The position numbers and the translations under genes were made by a program. Below, piece by piece: positions 1-6,249 of a DNA stretch of 7,690 nt (positions are counted from its first letter, which is position 1; each line of letters begins with the position of its first letter). Below the pieces are notes generated by a model. That model was given only the letters and a program-made list of their open reading frames with translations, did no database searches and was not told the origin of the DNA. This DNA is from an uncultured delta proteobacterium (GTDB lineage: Bacteria; RBG-13-61-14; DRUE01): assembly GCA_903930515.1 (NCBI GenBank), contig CAIYYW010000257.1:1-7690 (forward strand). The letters are read 5' to 3'.

Positions 1-559
1 GATGAAGGACTCGATCATGGAAATCGTGTGCGACCAAATCCGCAAGGCCTTCACCCTGGTCAAGGAAATGCCGGAGGCGATCGAGGTCCAAGCCTTCGGC
101 GACCGGCTCAATGTGGCGGTCCGGGACCGCGGCCGGGATTTCTGGAAAATACTTTCCGACCTCTTGAAGACCGGGATCACCATTGTGATGACCACTCCCT
201 ACCTGGACGAGGCGGAGCGGTGCTCGACCGTGGGGCTGATCAACAAGGGAAAACTGATGGTGATGGACTCCCCGCAAAAGGTGAAAATGCTGATGAGGGA
301 CACCATCATTGAAATTGTCTGCGACCAGATCCGCAAGGCTTTCAGCCTGATCAAAGAGCTGCCGGAGGTGATCGAGGTTCAGGCCTTCGGCGACCGTCTC
401 AATGTGGTGGTGAGAGACCAGGTAAAATGTTTTCCCGTGATTGAAAATAAATTAAAAAGCGCGGGGATTAAAATCATTGAAACCAGGCCGGTTCCGCCAT
501 CGCTGGAAAACATTTTCATCTCGCTGATCAAATCCGAGCCGTCCGGGGTTATACAATGA
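1..559 (+). CDS. ABC-2 exporter ATPase, first of two (3' part only, with internal duplication)
   Basis: This is the C-terminal part of an ABC ATPase that would power an export complex from the cytoplasmic face of the membrane. The reading frame is open to the left edge. The ATG at 2 aligns with an internal methionine of the downstream repeat copy, so the true start lies outside the window. Counting from that ATG, residues 46-97 are the end of a nucleotide-binding domain, with the H-loop region reading TTPYLDEAE (Pro66 where His is usual). Residues 98-180 are the extra C-terminal domain of YbhF-type ATPases, ending PPSLENIFISLI. Residues 1-42 are a second, diverged copy of residues 98-139, so C-terminal-domain sequence precedes DFWKIL where Walker B and the D-loop (DEPTGGVDPVSRR in the next gene) would be expected. 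Walker A, Q-loop, signature and Walker B, if present, are upstream. The stop codon overlaps the next gene's ATG (ATGA), implying translational coupling. The family is clear. Whether this rearranged protein works is not. Confidence 0.85.
   Translation, partial: MKDSIMEIVCDQIRKAFTLVKEMPEAIEVQAFGDRLNVAVRDRGRDFWKILSDLLKTGITIVMTTPYLDEAERCSTVGLINKGKLMVMDSPQKVKMLMRDTIIEIVCDQIRKAFSLIKELPEVIEVQAFGDRLNVVVRDQVKCFPVIENKLKSAGIKIIETRPVPPSLENIFISLIKSEPSGVIQ
2..418 (+). repeat. Diverged in-frame direct repeat inside the first ATPase gene (copies 2-127 and 293-418)
   Basis: Two 126-base segments 291 bases apart align without gaps. I count 21 base differences (about 83% identity) and 34 of 42 identical residues. 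All eight replacements are conservative (K/R, S/T, M/I, T/S, V/I, M/L, A/V twice), and at least 11 codons differ synonymously. Both begin at M(K/R)D and end at VRD. The upstream copy then switches to GRDFWKIL. The switch lies in gaccgcggccggga, which resembles the D-loop coding region where this sequence normally belongs. The pattern fits an old unequal tandem duplication, or recombination with a paralogue, followed by divergence under constraint. Confidence 0.85.
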
Positions 560-1509
560 GCGAGCCGGCGATTTCCGTTCACAACCTGACCAAGCGGTTC
601 GGGGATTTTCTCGCGGTCAACAATGTCTCCTTCCAGGTGGGCAAAGGCGAGATCTTCGGGTTCCTGGGCGCGAACGGCGCGGGCAAGTCAACCACGATCA
701 GGATGCTCTGCGGCCTGCTAAGTTCCACTTCGGGCACGGCCACGGTTGCCGGGTATGAGATCAATCAGCAGCCGGAAAAGGTCAAGGAAAATATCGGTTA
801 TATGTCCCAGAAGTTTTCTTTATATGACGATCTGACGGTTCGGGAGAACATCCGTTTTTTCGGCGGGGTATATGGATTGCGGGGCAAAGAACTCAAGGAT
901 CGGATGGAATGGGCGGTGGAGATGGCGGGACTTCAGGGAAGGGAGAACAGCCTGACCGTGGAGCTGGCCGGGGGATGGAAGCAGAGATTGGCGCTCGGAT
1001 GCGCGATCCTGCATAATCCGAAAATTGTTTTTTTGGACGAACCCACCGGGGGGGTTGACCCGGTCTCGCGGAGAAATTTCTGGGAGCTGATCAACCAGCT
1101 CTCCGAGCAGGGCACCACGGTTTTTGTCACCACCCACTATTTGGACGAGGCGGAATACGCGAACCGGATTATGTTGATCCAGGCGGGCGAGATCATCGCC
1201 GGGGGCAGCCCGAAGGAGTTGAAGGAAACCCACATCAAGAATCCGATTTTGGAAGTGGAGTGCGACCAGGTGGTTTCGGCGATGGAAATTTTGCAGCAGC
1301 AGGACTGGGTGATCGAGACCACTATCTTCGGGACTTATCTGCACACGAGCGTGACGAATGAAGACGAAGGCCGGAAAAAAATTCAAAAGGTGCTGGCGGA
1401 AAATAATATTTCCATCAAACGGATGGACCGGATCGTGCCCTCTCTGGAGGATGTGTTCATTTACCTGATTGATCAGGGCTCACCCGCGGCCAAGGAGGAA
1501 AGCCGGTAA
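556..1509 (+). CDS. ABC-2 exporter ATPase, second of two (complete)
   Basis: This 317-residue cytoplasmic ATPase should hydrolyse ATP for the exporter made with the two permeases that follow. Landmarks: Walker A GANGAGKST (38-46), Q-loop SQ (84-85), signature LAGGWKQ (138-144; canonical LSGGQ has Ser where Ala139 stands), Walker B IVFLDE (157-162, catalytic Glu162), D-loop GGVDP (165-169) and H-loop TTHYLDEAE (His194). Residues from about 228 to 306 form the extra C-terminal domain, ending PSLEDVFIYLI as in the preceding ATPase. The length is normal for a single-domain DrrA/CcmA-type or YbhF half-type ATPase. E. coli YbhF fuses two such halves, whereas here they are separate genes. The start is the ATG overlapping the previous stop. 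No strong Shine-Dalgarno sequence is visible, so translation probably depends on coupling. The last codons carry aaggagg (1492-1498), which can serve the next gene. The transported substrate cannot be read from the sequence. Confidence 0.93.
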   Translation: MSEPAISVHNLTKRFGDFLAVNNVSFQVGKGEIFGFLGANGAGKSTTIRMLCGLLSSTSGTATVAGYEINQQPEKVKENIGYMSQKFSLYDDLTVRENIRFFGGVYGLRGKELKDRMEWAVEMAGLQGRENSLTVELAGGWKQRLALGCAILHNPKIVFLDEPTGGVDPVSRRNFWELINQLSEQGTTVFVTTHYLDEAEYANRIMLIQAGEIIAGGSPKELKETHIKNPILEVECDQVVSAMEILQQQDWVIETTIFGTYLHTSVTNEDEGRKKIQKVLAENNISIKRMDRIVPSLEDVFIYLIDQGSPAAKEESR

Positions 1510-1511
1510 AG

Positions 1512-2642
1512 ATGTTCAAAAGGATCAAACCGATCATCAAGAAGGAAATCCGGCAGATCTCAAGGGACCGTCGCACCCTGGGGGTCTTGATTTTCCAGCC
1601 GGTGTTCCTGCTGGTTATGTTCGGATACGCGCTCAACTTTGATGTCAGGCATATCGCCATTGCCGTCTATGACCAGGACAAGACCAAAGTCAGCCGCGAT
1701 TTTGTCAACAGTTTTCTTCATTCCGAATACTTCGACCTCAAGTACTACCTGAAAGGCGAAAAAGAAATCAGCGAACTCCTGGACGAGCGCAAGGTCTGGG
1801 TGGTGATGGTGATCCCCAAGGATTTTTCCCGGAAGCTGCTCAGCGGACAGGAGGCGAAAATTCAAATCCTGATTGACGGTTCCAACGCCAGCCAGGCCAC
1901 CACGGTCGCGGCCTACACCAGCGGCCTGGTCCAGTCCTATTCCATCAAGATCCTGAGCGAGATGTTCATGCGCAAGCGCGGAATGACCTTGTCCCTGCCC
2001 GTGGATTTCCGGCCCCGGGTCTGGTACAACCCCGAGTTGAAGAGCGTCAAGTTCCTGATCCCGGGATTGATGGCCTTCATCCTAACCATCAGCGCGGTCA
2101 TTTCCACCTCGCTCTCGGTGGTGCGCGAGAAAGAGCGCGGCACCATGGAGCAGATTATGGTCTCGCCGGTCAAGCCGATCGAGTTGATCATCGGCAAGAC
2201 CATCCCCTATGTGTTCATCTCCCTGGCCACCGCCTATATGATCCTGTTAATCAGTTACCTGCTGTTTGATTTCGAGGTCAAGGGCAGCCAATTCCTGCTC
2301 TTCTTCGTGATCCTGCTCTATCTGTTCATCGCGCTCGGCGCCGGCCTGTTCATCTCCACGGTTTCCAACACCCAGCAGGTGGCGTTCCAGCTTTCCACCA
2401 TTTTCACCATGCTCCCGACTTTCCTGCTTTCCGGGTTCGTGTTCCCGATCCGGAATATGCCGTTCGCGATTCAACTGGTTACCATGATCGTGCCGGCCAG
2501 ATATTTTCTGGTCGCGCTCCGGAGCATCATCCTCAAGGGGATGGGAATCGGCGCTTTCTGGCATCAGGTGATTTTTATGATCGTGTTCGGGATTTCGATC
2601 AACGCCCTGAGCTGGGTCAGGATGAGGAATAAGAGGCTTTGA
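1512..2642 (+). CDS. ABC-2 type exporter permease, YbhS-like, first of two
   Basis: This 376-residue inner-membrane subunit is half of the translocation pore. The topology is typical of the ABC2_membrane_3 family: a basic cytoplasmic N-terminus (KKEIRQISRDRR), a first membrane helix at about 22-40, a large extracytoplasmic domain at about 41-178 that includes RVWYNPEL (169-176), then about five helices (near 180-203, 226-252, 259-284, 290-312 and 346-368). The family motif REKERGTMEQ is at 205-214, in the cytoplasmic loop that usually meets the ATPase, and SGFVFPIRNMP is at 307-317. The ATG lies 2 bases after the ATPase stop. The likely ribosome-binding site aaggagg at 1492-1498 is inside the ATPase gene, 13 bases from the ATG, which is somewhat distant. 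It is in the same operon as both ATPases and the next permease. The substrate is unknown; members of this family have been linked to drugs, dyes and cations. Confidence 0.92.
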   Translation: MFKRIKPIIKKEIRQISRDRRTLGVLIFQPVFLLVMFGYALNFDVRHIAIAVYDQDKTKVSRDFVNSFLHSEYFDLKYYLKGEKEISELLDERKVWVVMVIPKDFSRKLLSGQEAKIQILIDGSNASQATTVAAYTSGLVQSYSIKILSEMFMRKRGMTLSLPVDFRPRVWYNPELKSVKFLIPGLMAFILTISAVISTSLSVVREKERGTMEQIMVSPVKPIELIIGKTIPYVFISLATAYMILLISYLLFDFEVKGSQFLLFFVILLYLFIALGAGLFISTVSNTQQVAFQLSTIFTMLPTFLLSGFVFPIRNMPFAIQLVTMIVPARYFLVALRSIILKGMGIGAFWHQVIFMIVFGISINALSWVRMRNKRL

Positions 2643-2646
2643 ACAA

Positions 2647-3777
2647 ATGAGGGCGATCCTGCAAATAATCCGCAAGGAATTTATCCAGGCCGCGCGGGAC
2701 CGGAAGATGATTTTCATCATCCTGGTGGCGCCGGTGTTCCAGTTGATCATCCTGGGCTACGCGGCCAACCTGGATGTCAGGAATATCCAGACCGTGGTCT
2801 GCGACCTGGACCGGACCCCGGAAAGCCGGGCGCTGGTGAGCGAGTTCAGCAACTCCGGTTATTTCGTGGTCAACGACTACGCGGAAAAAATTTCCGACCT
2901 GGACCATTACCTGGATTATGGCAAGGCCTCGTTCGCCCTGGTCATCCCCAAAAATTTCGGCTCCAAGATCATCCAGGGCCGGACCGCGCAGTTGCAAATC
3001 CTGGTGGACGGGTCCGAGTCGTCCTTTGCCACCTCCGGTCTCCAGTACGCGAGCATCATCGCGCTCCGGTATTCCCAGAATGTTTTGCTCCAGACCTTCA
3101 GCCGGATGCAAGGGACCGGAATCAAAGTTCCGCGCCTCAACCCGGAGATTCGGATCTGGTATAACCCGGAGCTCCGGAGCCGCAACTTTATGATCCCGGG
3201 GGTGCTGGCCCTGCTCCTGATGATTATGACCACCATGCTCACCTCGCTCGCGGTGGTGAAGGAAAAAGAAGTGGGCACGATGGAACAGTTGATCGTGACC
3301 CCGATCCGCTCTTACGCCCTGATCATCGGCAAGCTCGCCCCCTTCAGCATCATCGGCATGATTGATGTGGTCCTCGTTTTGCTGGTCGCCAGCTTCTGGT
3401 TCAAGGTCCCGCCCAAGGGTTCCGTCCCGCTCCTGTTCCTATTATGCATGCTGTTCCTGATGACCACCCTCGGACTCGGACTGCTCGTGTCCACCCTGTC
3501 CAAAACCCAGCAACAGGCGATGATGTCTTCCCAGTTCTTCATCATGATGCCGATGATCTATCTCTCCGGGTTCGTGTTCCCGATTGAAAATATGCCCAAA
3601 ATCATCCAGCTCGTGACCTTTTTCCTCCCACTGCGATATTTCATCGTCATCATCCGGGGACTGTTTATGAAAGGAGTGGGATGGCATGAACTCTGGGCAC
3701 AGGCGCTGATGCTGCTCCTTTTCGGAATCGCCATCCTCTCCATCAGCATCGTCAGGTTCCGGAAAAAAATCGGATAA
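2647..3777 (+). CDS. ABC-2 type exporter permease, YbhR-like, second of two
   Basis: This inner-membrane subunit pairs with the preceding permease, of which it is a paralogue. Both have 376 residues and the landmarks fall at identical positions: RIWYNPEL 169-176, KEKEVGTMEQ 205-214, SGFVFPIENMP 307-317. The layout is a basic N-terminus (RKEFIQAARDRK), one helix at about 21-40, an extracytoplasmic domain at about 41-178, then five helices (near 180-203, 224-252, 258-283, 290-313 and 346-369) and a basic tail RFRKKIG. The ATG lies 4 bases after the previous stop, with a purine-rich aagagg 10 bases upstream as a modest ribosome-binding site. It is the last gene of the operon. I find no convincing intrinsic terminator in the 110 bases before the convergent gene. 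The family assignment is firm; the substrate is not known. Confidence 0.92.
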   Translation: MRAILQIIRKEFIQAARDRKMIFIILVAPVFQLIILGYAANLDVRNIQTVVCDLDRTPESRALVSEFSNSGYFVVNDYAEKISDLDHYLDYGKASFALVIPKNFGSKIIQGRTAQLQILVDGSESSFATSGLQYASIIALRYSQNVLLQTFSRMQGTGIKVPRLNPEIRIWYNPELRSRNFMIPGVLALLLMIMTTMLTSLAVVKEKEVGTMEQLIVTPIRSYALIIGKLAPFSIIGMIDVVLVLLVASFWFKVPPKGSVPLLFLLCMLFLMTTLGLGLLVSTLSKTQQQAMMSSQFFIMMPMIYLSGFVFPIENMPKIIQLVTFFLPLRYFIVIIRGLFMKGVGWHELWAQALMLLLFGIAILSISIVRFRKKIG

Positions 3778-3801
3778 AAATTCAAAACAAAAATACCTTT
3801 T

Positions 3802-3819
3802 ACCGCGGAGACGCAGGGA
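3802..3819. repeat. Possible fragment of a widespread intergenic repeat
   Basis: The gap between the convergent genes (3778-3887) is AT-rich except for accgcggagacgcaggga. This resembles the start of the 'accgc(g/a)gagacgcagag' intergenic repeat that I recall from many environmental bacterial genomes. Only one short unit is present, so this rests on recollection of the motif and not on repetition inside the window. No other gene or clear terminator is visible in this gap. Confidence 0.25.
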
Positions 3820-3887
3820 ATAAAATCAGATTTAAATATTTTTCATTTTGTCGGAGGAACGAGTAAATCGCGGCGGAGAAAAACCGA

Positions 3888-4877
3888 TCAACAATTTCTT
3901 TCCACTACAAAGTCGGCCATTGCGAGCAGGGCGAGCTTATAAGGGGAATCGGGGAAAATAGAGAGGCTTTTCTTGGCCGTGAAGATATATTGCCTTGCCT
4001 TATCCATCGTGTAATCAATTCCGCCCAATCGTTCCACTATCTCCAGGGCTTGGGAAAAATGCCCCTGGGCCAGTTCGGTTCTGGTGAAGAGTTCGTGGAG
4101 TTGTTCGCGCTCGGATTCTTTGGCCAGCTTGAAGGCTCGGATCAGGGGAAGGGTGGCCTTGCTTTCGAGGAAATCTTTTCCGGTTTGTTTTCCCCAGACC
4201 GGCTTCAGGTTCCGGTAGTCCAAGGCGTCGTCCACCAACTGGAAGGCGATCCCGAGGTTATGTCCGAAATCGGCGAGCGATTCCTCATGCTTGCGGTTGG
4301 CCTCGCCCAGGATGGCGCCGATCTGGCAGGTGGCGCTGATCAGGGAAGCGGTCTTGTCAATGATGGTGGAAAAATATTCGGTCTCGTCGACTTCAATCTT
4401 GCCGCGCCTTCCTAGCTGGAACGCCTCTCCCTCCGCCATTTGCATGGCGATGTCATTGAGCAGTCCCAGGATCCGGTAATTGCCCATTTGCAAGATCAGA
4501 TTGAACGACTTGAATAGGAGGTAATCTCCGACCAGGACGCTGGCCTGGTTTCCCCATAAAACATTGGCGCTGGGACGGCCTCTCCGCGTCCGGGCCTCGT
4601 CCACCACATCGTCGTGGATCAGGGTGGCGGTATGGGCGTATTCAATGGCCGCTGCATAATAGACATTATCTTTGCCCTGGTAGCCGCAGAGCCGGCTGGA
4701 GAGCAGGAGCAGGGATGGCCGGAATCTTTTCCCGCCGCTTTTCAGGAGGTGGTCGGACACCTCGAAAATAATCTGCGCATCGCTCCGGGCCTCTTGAAAC
4801 AGGACTTCCTCCACCTGCGCCAGTTCTTCGCTGATCAGGCCCAACTCAATCTCTTTGCCGACACGCTTGGTCTCCAT
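3888..4877 (-). CDS. ispB: Long-chain trans-polyprenyl diphosphate synthase (IspB-like)
   Basis: This 329-residue cytosolic enzyme condenses isopentenyl diphosphate onto an allylic primer, giving the side chain of ubiquinone or menaquinone. Visible motifs: GGKRFRP (48-54, diphosphate binding), the first Asp-rich motif DDVVD (89-93) followed by ARTRRGRPSAN, DKT (174-176), the second Asp-rich motif FQLVDDALD (212-220), then GKD (233-235) and KATLPL (240-245). The residues four and five before the first DD are Thr85 and Ala84. In this family small residues there leave the pocket open, which favours long (about C30-C50) products over farnesyl or geranylgeranyl diphosphate. Length and the HTATLIHDDVVDE context match IspB. 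HepT-type menaquinone synthases are close relatives, so exact chain length and quinone type are uncertain. The start ATG has AGGGAAG (4884-4890) 6 bases upstream. It has its own promoter and appears monocistronic, converging on the exporter operon. Confidence 0.93.
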   Translation of the reverse strand: METKRVGKEIELGLISEELAQVEEVLFQEARSDAQIIFEVSDHLLKSGGKRFRPSLLLLSSRLCGYQGKDNVYYAAAIEYAHTATLIHDDVVDEARTRRGRPSANVLWGNQASVLVGDYLLFKSFNLILQMGNYRILGLLNDIAMQMAEGEAFQLGRRGKIEVDETEYFSTIIDKTASLISATCQIGAILGEANRKHEESLADFGHNLGIAFQLVDDALDYRNLKPVWGKQTGKDFLESKATLPLIRAFKLAKESEREQLHELFTRTELAQGHFSQALEIVERLGGIDYTMDKARQYIFTAKKSLSIFPDSPYKLALLAMADFVVERNC

Positions 4878-4895
4878 CCAACACTTCCCTATATC

Positions 4896-4923
4896 ATTTT
4901 AGTTAGGAAAGGACTTAAGTCAA
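4896..4923 (-). promoter_or_regulatory. Likely sigma70-type promoter of the polyprenyl synthase gene
   Basis: Read on the - strand, TTGACT (4923-4918) and TAAAAT (4901-4896) are separated by 16 bases, each one mismatch from consensus (TTGACA, TATAAT). They lie between the upstream terminator and the ATG at 4877. Transcription would start near 4889, leaving a leader of only about 12 bases, with the ribosome-binding site at its very 5' end. The 10-base palindrome gacttaagtc (4912-4921) overlaps the -35 box and could be part of an operator, though it is short. Confidence 0.5.
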
Positions 4924-4932
4924 TTTGAAAAT

Positions 4933-4973
4933 TTAAAAAAAACGCCGGCGGAATTTTGATCCTGCCGGCGTTT
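4933..4973 (-). terminator. Intrinsic terminator of the acyl-CoA dehydrogenase operon
   Basis: On the - strand, a 10-base-pair perfect stem (arms 4973-4964 and 4949-4940, AAACGCCGGC / GCCGGCGTTT) closes a 14-base loop and runs into eight T (complement of 4942-4935). It begins 17 bases after the stop codon of the dehydrogenase gene ending at 4991. The T run sits on the - strand side only, so the direction is clear. It separates this operon from the polyprenyl synthase promoter, which begins about 10 bases further on. Confidence 0.92.
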
Positions 4974-4990
4974 CCGGATTGGCGCCCAGG

Positions 4991-6229
4991 TTATTTCAAC
5001 TCGTCCCGTCCGTATCCCAGGATTCTCCGGGCCACGATCAGGGTGTTGATCTGGCCGGTCCCTTCAAAGATGTCATTGATCTTTCCGTCCCGCATCCATT
5101 TTTCCAGCAAGAGCTTGCGCGAATACCCGAGCGGGCCTAGCAGTTCCACCGCCTTCTGGGTGATCCAGGTAATGGCGCGCCCGGTTTTGGCCTTGCACAT
5201 ACTGGCTTCCATATTATTGTGGATCCCGGCGTCGGCCATCCAGGACGCCCTCCAGGTGAGCAGGCGCGAAGCCTTAAGTTGCGCCTCCATCATCATCAGG
5301 TCCTTTTCGCGAGCCGTGAGGTTGCCAGCCGAGACCCCGTATCTGATTTCCACCCCGGCCTGTTTGAAAAACTTTTGAACCTCTTCCAAAGCCGCGCGTG
5401 CGATCCCGAGCGCGTTTCCCGCAACCATCGGCCGGGTGGCGTCAAAGGTGGCCATCACATCGCGGAACCCCTTCTTGACCTCCGGGTCTCCCAGGATGTT
5501 CTCAATTGGAATGCGGCAGTCTTCAAAAATGATCGCGGCCGTGTCCGAGGCTCGGATGCCGAGTTTATGTTCCAGCTTGGTCACTCTCATTCCCGGGGTA
5601 TGATGGTCCACCAGGAAGGACTTGATCCCGGCGCGGCCGGCCTTCCGGTCCACCGATGCCCAGACCACCAAGAACCCCTCCGAGTCCTCCACCGCGCCCT
5701 TGCCCGCGGTCACAAAAATCTTCTCGCCGTTCAAAACCCATTGGTTTCCGTCCCGGACCGCGGTGGCGGCAATGGCTGCGGTATCAGACCCGGCTCCCGG
5801 CTCGGTGATGGCCATCGCCCCCCATTTGGGCTTGCCCTCGGAGAAGCGTTTCAGGAACCGCTCCTTTTGCTCGGGAGTTCCCGCGGCCGCAACCGCGGCT
5901 CCTCCCAGGCCGGGAGAAGGCATTGCCAGATATAGGCCGGCGTCTCCCCATCCCAGTTCCTCAACCGTCACCACCAATTGCATATTGCGGGTGCCGATTT
6001 TTTTATCGCCCCCTTTGGCCTCGTCGGGTTTTTTCTCCTTCGGGCTGGCGCCGAACATAGAGGTTCCCATACCCTTCATCGCGTTCCACATCAGGTTGGT
6101 CCATTCGTCCACCCGCTGATGCTCATTATCATCCGCCCATCTGGCCCATTTCCGCATCATTCCCCCGGCCAGGCCGTTAAGCATTTTCTGAATATTTTTT
6201 ATCCCATCCGGCAGTTCAAACTCAATCAT
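4991..6229 (-). CDS. Acyl-CoA dehydrogenase family protein, catalytic-type partner
   Basis: This 412-residue flavoenzyme of the acyl-CoA dehydrogenase family should oxidise the alpha-beta bond of an acyl-CoA using FAD and pass electrons to electron-transfer flavoprotein. It keeps the flavin-side motif ITEPGAGSD (141-149), NGEKIFVTAG (167-176) and the catalytic-base segment DIFEGTGQIN (386-395, Glu389 as the likely base). It departs from the family elsewhere. The N-terminal domain lacks the usual IPExYGG motif and has a charged Lys/Glu/Gly-rich linker (about 62-79) instead. The RxxFGxPI motif is reduced to IRYGVSAG (295-302), and the usual Gln before GGxGY is Glu362 in ELLGPLGY. Each altered motif is intact in the gene just upstream. 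The start has GGGGAGGG (6243-6236) 6 bases before the ATG, and the gene follows its partner by 20 bases. The stop is followed by the terminator. The acyl substrate cannot be inferred. Confidence 0.9.
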   Translation of the reverse strand: MIEFELPDGIKNIQKMLNGLAGGMMRKWARWADDNEHQRVDEWTNLMWNAMKGMGTSMFGASPKEKKPDEAKGGDKKIGTRNMQLVVTVEELGWGDAGLYLAMPSPGLGGAAVAAAGTPEQKERFLKRFSEGKPKWGAMAITEPGAGSDTAAIAATAVRDGNQWVLNGEKIFVTAGKGAVEDSEGFLVVWASVDRKAGRAGIKSFLVDHHTPGMRVTKLEHKLGIRASDTAAIIFEDCRIPIENILGDPEVKKGFRDVMATFDATRPMVAGNALGIARAALEEVQKFFKQAGVEIRYGVSAGNLTAREKDLMMMEAQLKASRLLTWRASWMADAGIHNNMEASMCKAKTGRAITWITQKAVELLGPLGYSRKLLLEKWMRDGKINDIFEGTGQINTLIVARRILGYGRDELK

Positions 6230-6249
6230 TTTAATCCCTCCCCTGTTCC

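Noticed and set aside
2-4. ATG at position 2 as the true start of the first ATPase
   Set aside because: It aligns with an internal Met of the downstream repeat (LM-R-D), and base 1 (g) fits the end of the matching CTG codon. The gene therefore almost certainly continues leftward.
820-1386. Long open frame on the - strand opposite the second ATPase
   Set aside because: It lies wholly antisense to a gene with all ABC ATPase motifs, and its translation is His/Arg/Pro-rich with no recognisable domain. This is typical of a shadow frame in GC-rich DNA.
5219-5935. 238-codon open frame on the + strand opposite the catalytic dehydrogenase
   Set aside because: It is antisense to a well-supported enzyme gene, has no ribosome-binding site or domain, and is rich in Arg/Pro/Gly/His as expected of a shadow.
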